A stretch of DNA of 64,000 nucleotides. It comes from Prorocentrum cordatum. Lineage: Eukaryota; Sar; Dinophyceae; Prorocentrales; Prorocentraceae. The stretch lies in contig CAUYUJ010021051.1 in the NCBI GenBank assembly GCA_963575745.1, positions 17,501 through 81,500 on the forward strand. Reading direction: 5' to 3'. Under the pieces are notes generated by a model. That model made no database searches and was not told where the DNA came from. It saw only the letters and a list, made by a program, of their open reading frames with translations. This document shows, one piece after another, positions 52,851-61,754 of this stretch (position 1 is its first letter; each line of letters starts with the position of its first letter). The position numbers and the translations under genes were made by a program.

Positions 52851-52924
52851 CCTCCTCCTCGCCAGCCTCCTTTACCTGAGGTAAAGGGGGCTGGCGAGGA
52901 GGAGGTAAAGTTTTACCTCCTCCT
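52851..52924 (+). repeat. Near-perfect 27-bp inverted repeat plus a second overlapping arm, within an intron
   Basis: Left arm 52851-52877 pairs with 52879-52905 at 26 of 27 positions (one G-T pair), with only one base between the arms. The right arm also pairs with 52912-52924 (GGAGGTAAA / TTTACCTCC). The three arms are variants of CTCCTCGCCAGCCTCCTTTA and its complement. Confidence 0.9.
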
Positions 52925-53194
52925 CCTCCTCCTCCTCCTCTCCCTTCCCTTCTCCTCACCTCCCCTCCCTGACTTCCTGACTGCATGCGGAGGGGTAGGG
53001 CAGTTTCGGTAGAGCGGAACGAGCAGCCCCGCTCGGGGCCCAGGATGAGAGCGGGGGAGGGAGAGGATGAGGGGGGGAGAGGAGGCACAGGATGATGAGG
53101 ATGAGGAGGAGGAGAGGGAGGACGAGGACGAGGTGGACGAGGGGGAGGGGGCAAGAGGAGGAGGGGCCTGAGGAGGGGGGGCAGTGCCGGGGAG

Positions 53195-53358
53195 CAGCCC
53201 CCTCCACCGGCGCCCGCGTCAGCAGTTCTTGCACCGCGGCGCCTCCTTCTGCCGCCGCGTCGTCCGCTGCTTCAACAAGTGCCTCTGCCCGCCACCCCCG
53301 CCCGCTGCGCTGACGACGACGACTTGCGGCGGCGGCCTGATAGGATGCGTGAGGAGGG
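53195..53358 (+). CDS. TE-like gene, exon 5 (border approximate)
   Basis: The frame reads PPAPASAVLAPRRLLLPPRR, a Pro/Leu-rich linker, then ADDDDLRRRPDRMREEG. The 3' end at 53358 (GG/GTGGGTGG) joins in phase to exon 6 over a 70-bp GT-AG intron. The 5' border at a GAG or CAG near 53195-53197 is a guess based on phase. Confidence 0.4.
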
Positions 53359-53428
53359 GTGGGTGGGGAGGGAGGGCGGCGCTGTCGAGCGGATGGGGTA
53401 TACTTGAGGCGGGGTATCGGACTGCCAG

Positions 53429-53585
53429 CGGGATGGCTGTTGGGAAGATCGTGCGGCTAGCCCGCTACGCGGCAAGGTTCCCCTACTGGCTCTGCTGGAT
53501 CGCTCGCAAGCCCCACGGCGTGGTCTGCCCGCGTCGCAGAGGCGCCCTCGCCGCCCGCCCGTGCTTGTCTGCTCTCGGTCTCACG
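53429..53585 (+). CDS. TE-like gene, exon 6
   Basis: After acceptor ACTGCCAG it reads GMAVGKIVRLARYAARFPYW, LCWIARKPHGVVCPRRR, ALAARPCLSALGLT. It ends at ACG/GTGTGAGT, phase 0. Read without splicing, the frame hits a TGA that is part of the donor. The next exon begins in phase at 53823. Confidence 0.5.
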
Positions 53586-53822
53586 GTGTGAGTAGCGTGG
53601 ATGTGAGATCGTGCGCATGTGTGACGTATCATGTGACGCACTGAACCTGCCCCTGACACTTCCTTCAGCTCCATCCCGCCCCACCCCCTACACATACGCC
53701 AATGCAACTGCATGCCACCCCCCTCTCCGCCCCTCCCCCTCCTGCCATCGCTTGCACTGCGCTGCTACCTCCGCGCGCCAGGGGAAAGGGAGTGTAGTGA
53801 TATAGTGACCAGCGTAAATCAG

Positions 53823-54122
53823 AGTGATGCCGCGTGCGTAGGCATTGCCGCCCTGCTCATGTCGACGGACATCGCCCGCCTGGACCGCTCCAGCTGCGAG
53901 GTCAGGCACGCCTTTGGCCGCGACCTTGACGAAGCCGCGAGGACAGGGCTGTGTAGTCGACCGCTGTGGGCACGTGTGCAGATGTTGAGAGCTGCAGCAT
54001 GGGGCGACGCGCAAGAGAACGAGGGGGTGAACTCACTTCTGAAGCACATGATAAAGCAGAGCCCAAACGTAAAATTGGCGTCGCTTCGCGCCCGCGCCCC
54101 CAATCTTATTGAACGATTTTAG
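53823..54122 (+). CDS. TE-like gene, exon 7 (in-frame TAG at 54120)
   Basis: After acceptor GTAAATCAG it reads SDAACVGIAALLMSTDIARL, EVRHAFGRDLDEAARTGLCS, VQMLRAAAWGDAQENEGVNS, LLKHMIKQSPNVKLASLRAR. The stretch from W-G-D-A-Q-E-N-E-G-V-N-S to the end is like a block seen in dinoflagellate TE-like proteins (E-x-x-N-S-x-I/L-K...S/P-N...L-x-S-x-R; from memory). A TAG follows NLIERF, but the frame stays protein-like beyond it (KIARFVARLTWSPSLGGWLS) to about 54330. The TAG may mark decay, or an unrecognised donor just before it may remove it. Confidence 0.5.
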   Translation, partial: SDAACVGIAALLMSTDIARLDRSSCEVRHAFGRDLDEAARTGLCSRPLWARVQMLRAAAWGDAQENEGVNSLLKHMIKQSPNVKLASLRARAPNLIERF

Positions 54123-54599
54123 AAGATTGCCCGCTTTGTAGCTCGTCTCACGTGGTCGCCTTCGTTGGGTGGCTGGTTGTCCGTCGTCGCTCCTGGCGCG
54201 CTGGTTGACTGGTCGACTGGCGCACGCGTCGCGAGCAACGACGACGACCAACCGCCGACGAAGACCACCACCACCACCCGCTATGTTAAATTAGCTCTCG
54301 GGCCCACCCCCCCTGCTGCGCCCTAGCAAGTGCTCTTTGTATAGTGCCCTGTACCCGGCACCCTGCATCGAGTTTTCAGCGAGCCACCTTTACCGCAATA
54401 CCTTGCCTTTGGGGCCTCAGAAGCGGCAGTGTGACACGTCGGGGCTCTTGGGCGTCTGGCGTCGTGCATTCTAACAGTGATGCGTCGCCATGTGGCTATC
54501 TAGAGGGATTGGGGGGCTCTGCTGACCATCAGACATTCCTCAAACTACCCACCCACCCCCGCCCCCGCTGACCTGATCCTCCTGGGGACTCCTGGGGTG

Positions 54600-55600
54600 T
54601 GCCGGGGGTCACAAGTAGATAGGCTGCCTACGCCCGTCACGCCCATTGGGCTGGTGGGATTACCAGCGCTTTCCGCGCGCATCCAGATAAAGAAACTGAT
54701 GGGGTTGGGATCGAAGGGCGATTCTTTGAAGTGGACAGATGTTAGGCCGCGAGCAGCCAGGCTTCTTCACATGGCAATGAATGGCAGTGAGCGAGATAAG
54801 GCCCTCTCAGATTTACACCGGTGGTCTGAACCACCACCCGCCGACGTTGCATTCATCAGCGCAGCAGATGCCCGACAATGGACTCCCAGTGACGTGTGCG
54901 TTTGGCCAGTCCATGTCCGTGCGCTCCTCGGATGGAACCATAAGTTATTGAACCGCGTGACTCCAGCCATCGATTGTGGCGTAGGCCTCTCCGAGACTTG
55001 TGGCGATGATGACTGCAGGTGCCCAGTTGGAACGAGATTGTTCATCCCTGCAGAGAAACACTTTTCAACTACGACGTTTGTGATTGCAGTGGTGGTTGCG
55101 GTTGGCGACGACGGTACTCGTCTGGTAAGGTTTCTCGATGAGTTGCAGTTCCGAACGTCTGGCGAGCTCTTGTGTGATATTTGGGGCCGCATGTGCATCT
55201 CACATTCTTCGACATTGTACAAGCACAACATCGATTGGATGTGGCGTCTTTCTGGTCCGGTGCCCGACGGCGAGGCAGGAGATGATGTCCAGGGACCGCT
55301 CGGGCGTTTTAAGATCGAGGCCGCCGAGCCCGCTCTAGTGATCGGAGAAACTGACCGGGCGCCGCGACAACCAAAGACCCGCAAGGGCCCCAAGGGCCCC
55401 GACCCTGGAGCCATCGACGATATCGAGGAGTGCGAGGAGACCGATGTCGACGATGGCGACTTCATCCGTGAGTTGGAGTCTGTATTTGAGCATGAGGCTG
55501 ATGACGAGGCGCACGACGCTGCCGCCGCTGGCGCTGGCGTCGCCCATGTCGCCGTTACGACGACGCCGCCGCCGACGACGACGACGTCGGCCCGCGTCGT
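54600..55600 (+). CDS. TE-like gene, exon 8
   Basis: Reads LVGLPALSARIQIKKLMGLG, LLHMAMNGSERDKALSDLHR, FISAADARQWTPSDVCVWPV, CGDDDCRCPVGTRLFIPAEK, FLDELQFRTSGELLCDIWGR, then LYKHNIDWMWRLSGPVPDGE and an acidic segment ECEETDVDDGDFIRELESVF. The C-x4-C-x-C cluster may be structural. It ends before a GTC/CGTCG microsatellite (about 55600-55690) that I take as intronic although the frame remains open. The start is near an AG before 54620 and is not fixed. Confidence 0.5.
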
Positions 55601-55719
55601 CGTCATATCATATCGTTTCACCGTCGTCGTCATACGTCGTCGGAATCGTCGTCGTCGCGCCGCCGCCAGTGGCCACCGTCGCCGCCGTCGGACCGTCGCC
55701 GTCGCCGCCCCCTCGCGCG

Positions 55720-56405
55720 CCTGCCCACGGCAGGCGGAAGCAGCCGCAGATCTGGGTGATGACCTGGACGACGAGCTTGTCGAGCGGGAGGAGACCCGTC
55801 GCGCTGCCGCCTTTGCAGGCGCGGGCGGCGCCGACGGCGCGGGAGGTCGCCCTGGGGCTCGGGGAGAGCATGCATTCACTGGTAAGTTCGACTGGAGCGC
55901 TGTCTTAGAAGCAGGCGGGTTGGGTCGGGACGCTCACCCCGACCAACTGGAGAGGGAAGCCGTGCTGACAGCTGCTCACGAGGCAGCGGCAGCGGCCCTG
56001 GGGGTGCATGCGCCCGCGCCCGCAGCATACCCCCCCGGAGACGGCGGCGGCCCGCCCCCCGACCCCCCTCCCCGACCCGACCCCCCTCCTGACAACGCGC
56101 TCAGAGAGTTCATGGCTGCTTGGTCGGATGGCGCCACAGAGGGTGTTGCCGCTCTTAGACTCGTCCCACCTGCTGCTGGTTTGCCACGTGGTGGTATCAC
56201 GCGCCGTCGAGGCGATATTTTGTGCATGGGGCCTGTGTGGTTGCCGGGGGGGCCCTGGGGAGATGCTTCTGCCGGACTGGTGCACTGGGTTCACCCCGAC
56301 GCATCCACTGCGCGCGGCGCGCGTGATCCATCGTGGATGGGCGTGCAGTATTCCCTACACCTGCTTTCTTTCCAGTGCGTGACATCAGCAGTGCGACAGT
56401 TGTGA
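55720..56405 (+). CDS. TE-like gene, exon 9
   Basis: The frame of exon 8 reopens as AAADLGDDLDDELVEREETR, then FTGKFDWSAVLEAGGLGRDA, LEREAVLTAAHEAAAAALGV, a Pro-rich stretch, and ALREFMAAWSDGATEGVAAL. A consensus donor GGTAAGTT at 55881-55887 could instead end an exon here and splice out part of this sequence. ORF end is at 56405; coherence falls after about 56230. Confidence 0.45.
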
Positions 56406-56579
56406 TGCCGTCAATCGGGGTGGCGGTCGCAAAAGGCAGGGGCGTGTTACGAGCCGACATTCCTGTTGGTATCCAGCGGTCGTGGGATCCACAACGCACC
56501 ACATACCATCCCACCCACCCCCACCTCCCCGGGTCGGTCCGATTGATGTTGTTTAGATTGTTGTGTTGGCGGTGGTGAC

Positions 56580-56612
56580 CACACGGTGCCGCGAATCCGA
56601 CAGCGACGACGA

Positions 56613-56650
<38 letters not shown>

Positions 56651-56665
56651 TGGTGGTGGCCCCTC
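56580..56665 (+). repeat. (GAT)n microsatellite in an intron
   Basis: GATGATGATG repeat of about 36 bp with flanks, between coding blocks of the TE-like gene. Confidence 0.9.
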
Positions 56666-56716
56666 GTACACTCGTTAATGGCTGATTGGTGTGCGCTTGT
56701 GCGCCCGCGCCCGCAG

Positions 56717-56996
56717 GTTGTTACGTATGGTTGATATCGCTTGCGGTGTACCATCCGATGCACTTGCACCGTGCGTGGTGTGCGGATCCACAGATGGGAT
56801 CATCCGCGAGTGCGGACTGTGCATGTTACCAATGCACGAGCACTGTGACCGGGACATATTGGCTCGTGCGCTACTTGCGGGGCGCGTACCTGATGCCCCA
56901 CATGACGTGGAGGCGTTGATGGATGGCGTGTTCACTGGCTTCGTACGTGAGGATTCGACTATGACGTGTGGTTTGTGTCGGGCGTGGTTGGAGTGA
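56717..56996 (+). CDS. TE-like gene, exon with PHD/RING-like zinc module
   Basis: After acceptor CGCCCGCAG it reads LLRMVDIACGVPSDALAP, then CVVCGSTDGIIRECGLCMLP-MHEHCDRDI, and later MTCGLCRAWLE, stop TGA at 56994-56996. The spacing C-x2-C-x8-C-x2-C-x4-H-x2-C...C-x2-C is that of a cross-braced PHD/RING-type zinc finger with two zinc sites. Related modules occur near the C-terminus of dinoflagellate TE-like proteins, from memory. The stop could be the end of one gene, or an upstream donor may skip it so that the gene goes on to the C-x2-C-G exon. Confidence 0.55.
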
Positions 56997-57560
56997 TCGT
57001 ATTGAGTGCGAGGCGATCCACCACGTGCTAATCACTGCCTCGATCCTGACCTCTCGTTCTGCCCCCCTCCCCCCATCGGGCGATGGGGTGATGGGGGGAA
57101 GGGCGGCTGAAATGATGGCGGACACGATGGCGACTTCGACGATGACAACGGTGGCACAGGCTGGGCACGCGTCGTCGGCTGAGGGGCGAGGGGGAGGGGA
57201 GGGCCGCCCGCGCCTTCAGCCCAGGCGACAACCGACGCCGTGTAGCACACGCCGCTCGTCACCACTGCTGACTTGAGGCTCGCGTGGCGGCCTCGCCGGT
57301 CGCCGCCGCCGGCGCTGTTGGGACGCTGGCTTTCACTGTAGTCACTGTTGTCGTTGTTTGGTGACGCCGACGTCGGTGCCGTCACGACCTGTCAACGTCA
57401 TCATGCCGATGTCGTCGCTGTCGTTGTCGCCGCCAGCCTGATATCAACGTGGTCGTCACCGCGCCTGCCTTCGGTATCATGCTTTCACGTGCTCTTTGTG
57501 CCCCCCACTACCCTCGGTCTCATCGTAGACCTCGCGACCACCCCTTCCCTTTTCGCGCGC
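56997..57560. other. Intron or intergenic sequence with CGTCGT-rich part
   Basis: No coherent frame. GTCGTCG/TGTCGTTGTCG tracts near 57340-57440. Ends at a good acceptor (TTTTCGCGCGCAG, 57561). Confidence 0.4.
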
Positions 57561-57561
57561 A

Positions 57562-57700
57562 GGCCTTCTTGACCAGCTTCATGAACATCATGATGCCGCT
57601 GGCCACCGTCGAGCTCGAGCTCACCTACGCGGCCGCGCCAGCCGCGACGCCCGATGCTTCTGCCTGGCGGCGGCGACGACGGCGTCGGCAACGGCGCGGA
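57562..57700 (+). CDS. TE-like gene, possible small exon
   Basis: After the acceptor at 57561, one frame reads AFLTSFMNIMMPLATVELEL and TYAAAPAATPDASAW. An alternative frame (GLLDQLHEHHDAAGHRRARA) is also possible. A GGA microsatellite (57700-57785) follows and is presumably intronic. Confidence 0.3.
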
Positions 57701-58370
57701 GGAGGAGGATGAGAACGAGTACGAGGAGGAGGAGGAGGAGGAGGACGAGGAGGAGGAGGATGAGGAGGAGGAGGAGGATGAGGGACATTCGGGGGACCAC
57801 TGTCTCGCGCCCCCTTGTCGACGTATCTTGTGCCAGTGGGGCTCTGTGGCGCTGCAGCGTTCGGGTTCCTGGAGCTGCCGCGCAGGCCTGTACTCGGTGC
57901 TCCGCACCCAGTCCCAAGGGAGGTCTCGAGTCTTGGGTTGATGGTTGATGGCGCATCTTGGGTTGTCTTGGGCCCCCCCGCCCAGGCCCGCTGAAGTTCT
58001 GAAGTCCACGCTCCAAGGCATTAGCAGGTCCACCACCTCAGATCGATCGGGCCCCCAACCACGCCATCACCATATCTATCATGTCGTCGTCGTCGGTCGA
58101 CGTCGACGGACGGATCCCATTTTATATGATGTCGTCGGCGTCGGTCGACGTCGACGTCACCAGACGTCGTCAGCATCGTCATCATCCCACCTATGCCGTC
58201 GCCGTCGCATATCGTCACCGTACCCATTTTCACGCGAGCCGATTTGCGTTGGCGTCACCACTCGATCTTCCAGTCCAGCTCCTTTCCAGCTCCGCCCCAG
58301 TTCCCTCGGGCTGCTGCTGTATCGCCATGGCGGCGATGGTCCAGGACCCGCGCCAGCGCTCTCGCTCCAG
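57701..58370. other. GGA microsatellite, then intron-like sequence with CGTCGACGTCG
   Basis: (GGA)n at 57700-57785. A possible coding scrap around 57800-57940 (CASGALWRCSVRVPGAAAQA). Several GTCGACGTCGACG palindromes around 58095-58165. Confidence 0.4.
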
Positions 58371-58763
58371 GTCTCCACCTGCACCCCTGGTGGTGTGGGC
58401 TGTTTCGCTCGTGGGTTTCCCACGGGCGAACGAGGTTCACCCGTCGCACAGGCTCAGGACCTACAAGTCCATCTTGTTCTGCATCAAGTGCGGAGGGTGG
58501 ACGCGCCATGGCATGCCCCACAAGTTGCGCGCGGAGTGCCCCAGGTACTGCACCACGAGGTACGCCAGCCGGTGCTTGCATCGCCTTGGCATGGGCCTCT
58601 ACCCGATCCCCGGCTTCGACGACCCGAACCACTTCGCGCTGGTCGACGGCCGCGCCGGCGGCGGCGTGCCGGCGCCGCAGCAGCAGCCACATCTTGCGCT
58701 TCAGGACCACCCTCCTCTGGCTCCTGGCGTGCCGGTGCTTCTTGCGATCGAGGGCGGCGAGCC
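58371..58763 (+). CDS. TE-like gene, C-terminal exon with C-x2-C-G module
   Basis: Starts after acceptor CGCTCCAG (58370). It reads VVWAVSLVGFPRANEVHPSH, RLRTYKSILFCIKCGGWTRH, PHKLRAECPRYCTTRYASRC, LHRLGMGLYPIPGFDDPNHF, then a Pro/Gln-rich end. The H...FCxxCG...L...C...RLxxGLxP layout equals that of the minus-strand gene at 35143-35892. The TAA at 58765-58767 is formed by a consensus 5' splice site (CC/GTAAGT), so the protein may continue into 59392-59589, though the phase of that join does not fit without another exon. Confidence 0.55.
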
Positions 58764-58801
58764 GTAAGTCGCGTGCCCGACTTTCAGACGCACAGCACAG
58801 T

Positions 58802-58917
58802 GACTTGCAAGATCGTGATACTAGCGTGCCCGCGCGGCTGGTAGATTGCAAGATCGTGATGCTAGCGCGCCCGCGCCTAAGCCCAGCGATTGCAAGATCG
58901 TCATTCTAGTCGCACCC
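58802..58917 (+). repeat. Three copies of a 42-44 bp unit with TTGCAAGATCGTGAT
   Basis: GATTGCAAGATCGTGATxCT + AGCGxGCCCGCGC at 58802, 58844 and (diverged) 58888, directly after the donor-like end of the C-x2-C-G exon. The core TTGCAAGATCG is conserved in all three. Confidence 0.85.
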
Positions 58918-59391
58918 TTTCAGCTGTATGTACAGTGCCTCGCTGGCTGCGATACAATATGCCGCATGTGGGTTTGCACGCGTATTTCACAGTCCTTCAG
59001 TTGCGCAGTTGTGCAGTACAGCACTACAGGTGCACACCGCGTTTGTCGCGTTTGCCATGCGCAGTTGATACGATCATCACCATCATCATCATCACCAGTC
59101 CCAGCAGCACCACCTGCCTATTTGGTCCACTCGCTCAGGGTACATTCATCCGTGCTCTGCCCGCTCACACAGCTATGCTGTATCCCTGGTCCCTGAGCCC
59201 TCCACACTTTTCTCCCCTCCTCCTCATCCTCCTCATTGCTCTCCTCCTCCTCCCCCTCCACCTCCCCCCTCCCCCCTCCTCCTCCTCCTCCCCCTCGTCC
59301 TTCCCCTCCTCGAGGGGGGGGGGGCGATAGGGTAGGATGATGAGGATGTGTGGATGCGTCCCCCCCTTCCCCTCTCACGACGCGACCGCAG
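58918..59391. other. Intron-like spacer
   Basis: A CATCATCATCA stretch near 59075, then CT-rich sequence with C and G runs (59210-59325), ending in a good acceptor GACGCGACCGCAG at 59391. No coherent frame. Confidence 0.4.
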
Positions 59392-59589
59392 GGAAGGGCC
59401 GGCGCCGCCGCTGCCGCCGCGCTCGCACCGCCTGCGCTCGCGGCACCATTAGACAGAGGGCGCTATTTCGGAGTCTCGAACATCACCCTTGGATCTGTGC
59501 AGCACATCTTGGCTTATGCGCCGATACTATTCCGATGGTTGATTGTGCCGCGACTTGGCAACGCATCCAGGAGGCACTTCATGGAATAA
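59392..59589 (+). CDS. Possible last exon, running into the satellite
   Basis: In phase 0 after the acceptor it reads GRAGAAAAAALAPPALAAPL, DRGRYFGVSNITLGSVQHIL and AYAPILFRWLIVPRLGNASR-RHFME, stop TAA at 59587-59589. The hydrophobic ILAYAPILFRWLIVPRL could be a membrane or core helix. The last codons (GCATCCAGGAGGCACTTCAT) already resemble the first satellite unit, suggesting that the gene end and the array share sequence. Confidence 0.35.
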   Translation, partial: GRAGAAAAAALAPPALAAPLDRGRYFGVSNITLGSVQHILAYAPILFRWLIVPRLGNASRRHFME

Positions 59590-61615
59590 CCCCAAATCCA
59601 GGAACCACCTCCTCGATTGAACCCCGCATCCAGGAACCACCTCCTCGATCTAGCCTAAATCCAGGACGCCCCTCCTCGATCCAGCCCCCACTCCAGGAAC
59701 CGCCTCCTCGATCCGACCCCAAATCCAGGAACAGCCCCCTCGATCTGCCCCGACATCCAGGAACCACCTCCTCGATCCACCCCCACATCCAGGCACCACC
59801 TCCTCGATCCGACCCCCAATCCAGGAATCACCTCCTCGAGCCGCCCCCAATCCAGGAGCCGCCTCCTCGATTTGGCCCCAAATCCAGGACGCACCTCCTC
59901 GAGCTGGCCCCCATCCAGGCACCGCCTCCTCGATCGGCCACCCCCCCTCCAATCCAGGAGCCGCCTCCTGGATCTGCCCCCCAATCCATGAGGCACCTCC
60001 TCGAGTCAGCCCCAATCCAGGAACGGCCGCCTCGACCTGCTCCCCCCCCCAAAAAAAAAATCCAGGAACCGCCTCCGCGATCTGCCCCGAAATCCAGGAA
60101 CCACCTCCTCGATCCACCCCCAAATCCAGGAACCACCTCCTCGATCCGACCCCCAATCCAGGAAGCACCTCCTCGATCGGCCCCCAATCCAGGAACCACC
60201 TCCTCGATTTGGCCCCGAATCCAGGACTCGCCTCCTCGCTCTGGCCCCAATCCAGGAACCGCCGCCATCGATCCCCCCCCCCCCCCCCCCCCCCTTGCAC
60301 TCCAGGCACCCGCCGCCTGGATCGCCCCCCCCCCCCCCCCCCCCCAAATCCAGGAGGCACCTCCTCGATTTAGCCCCAATCCAGGAACTGTGCCTCGATC
60401 TCCACCCCCAAATCCAGGAACCGCCTCCTCGATCTTGCCCCGCAATCCAGGAACCGCTCCTCGACCCCCCCCCCCCCCCCCCCCACCCCCACCCCCCCCC
60501 CCCCAATCCAGGAACCACCTCCTCGATCCGACCCCCAATCCAGGAAACACCTCCTCGATCGGCCCCCAATCCAGGAACCACCTCCTCGATTTTGGCTCCG
60601 AATCCAGGGATCATCTCCTCGCTCTGGCCCCCGTCCAGGAGCTGCCTCCTCGATCGCCCCCTCCAATCCAGGACCCGCCTCCTGATCTGCCCCCACCCCC
60701 CCCCCCCCCCCCCCCCCAACAAAGAAGCCTCCTCGGTTTAAGCCCAATCCAGAAAACTGCCTCCTCGATCAGCCCCCCAATCCAGAACCGCCTCCTCGAT
60801 CGGCACCGTAATCCAGGAACCACCTCCTCGATCCCCCCACCCCCCCCCCCGCCCCCCCCGCCAGGAACCACCTCCTCGATCCGATCCCCAATCCAGGCAG
60901 CACCTCCTCGATCTGCCCACAATCCAGGAACCGCCTCTTCGCTTTGACCCGAATCCAGGACGCACCTCCTCGATCTGGTCCCAATCCAGGAACTGCCTCC
61001 TGGAACGCCCCCCCCCCCCCCCCTTCCTCCAATCCAGGAGTCACCTCCTGGATTTGCCCCCCCCTCCCCCCCCCCTCCCCCCTTCCCAAGCCAGGAAGCG
61101 CCTGCTCGATGCATCCCCCATCCAGGGGCTGCCCCATCGATCTGTCCCAGGATCCAGGAACCACCTCCTCGATCGGCTCCGAAATCCAGGAACCGCCTCC
61201 TCGATCCACCCCCAAATCCAGGAACCGCCTCCTCGATCCGACACCCCCCCCCTCCCCCCAATACAGGAAGCACCTCCTCGATCTGCTCCCCAATCCAGGA
61301 GCCACCTCCTCGATTTGGCCCCATTCCAGGAAGCACGTCCTCGACCCGCCCCCACATCCAGGAACCGCCTCCTCGATCTGACACCACATCCAGGAACTAC
61401 TTCCTGGATCGGGCCCCCCAATCCAGGAACCACCTCCTCGATCTGTCACACAGTCTGGGAACCACCTCCTGGATCGGGGCCTCAATCCAGGAAACGCCTC
61501 CTCGATCTGAGTCCCAATCCAGGAACCGCTTCCTCGATTCAGTCCTCAATCCAGGAAGCACTTCCTCGATCCGCCTCCGAATCCAGGAATCACCTCCTCG
61601 ATCAGTCTCAAATCG
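59584..61615 (+). repeat. Satellite array, 31-34 bp unit ATCCAGGAACCACCTCCTCG, about 60 copies
   Basis: The unit is ATCCAGGAACCACCTCCTCG + AT(C/T)(C/G/T)GxCCCCA, with GAACCGCC, GAAGCACC and GACGCACC variants and C-runs of variable length between units (for example around 60270-60350, 60466-60505, 60690-60718). All six frames are open over hundreds of bases (536 aa plus, 258 aa minus), giving Pro/Ser-rich or Gly/Trp-rich repeats. These are not genes. Confidence 0.97.
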
Positions 61616-61700
61616 AGAGACTGCTGTATCGATTGCCTTCTAGATCACCTCAGGAACTTCTAAAACATTCGATCTCAACGTGTGATGCATTTGTATATGT
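61616..61700. other. Junction between satellite and relict leader
   Basis: A/T-richer, unique sequence of about 85 bp; may be the remaining host flank at the 5' end of a retroposed copy. Confidence 0.35.
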
Positions 61701-61719
61701 CAGTAGCCCATTTTGGCTA
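61701..61719 (+). other. Relict dinoflagellate spliced leader (DinoSL)
   Basis: CAGTAGCCCATTTTGGCTA equals the DinoSL exon core (GTAGCC + ATTTTGGCT) except for one extra C and a C-to-A change near the start. The chance of this 15-base match with one gap in a 64-kb window is on the order of one in a thousand by my estimate. It lies 36 bp before the ATG of the downstream methyltransferase, in the same orientation. Confidence 0.7.
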
Positions 61720-61754
61720 ATACAGTACTTTTTTCCACTGGGCGAACCTAGACG

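Noticed and set aside
59337-61387. Long ORFs of 536 aa (plus) and 236-258 aa (minus) across the 31-34 bp array
   Set aside because: They are translations of the satellite unit in frames that happen to lack stops; composition is Pro/Ser or Gly/Trp repeats only.
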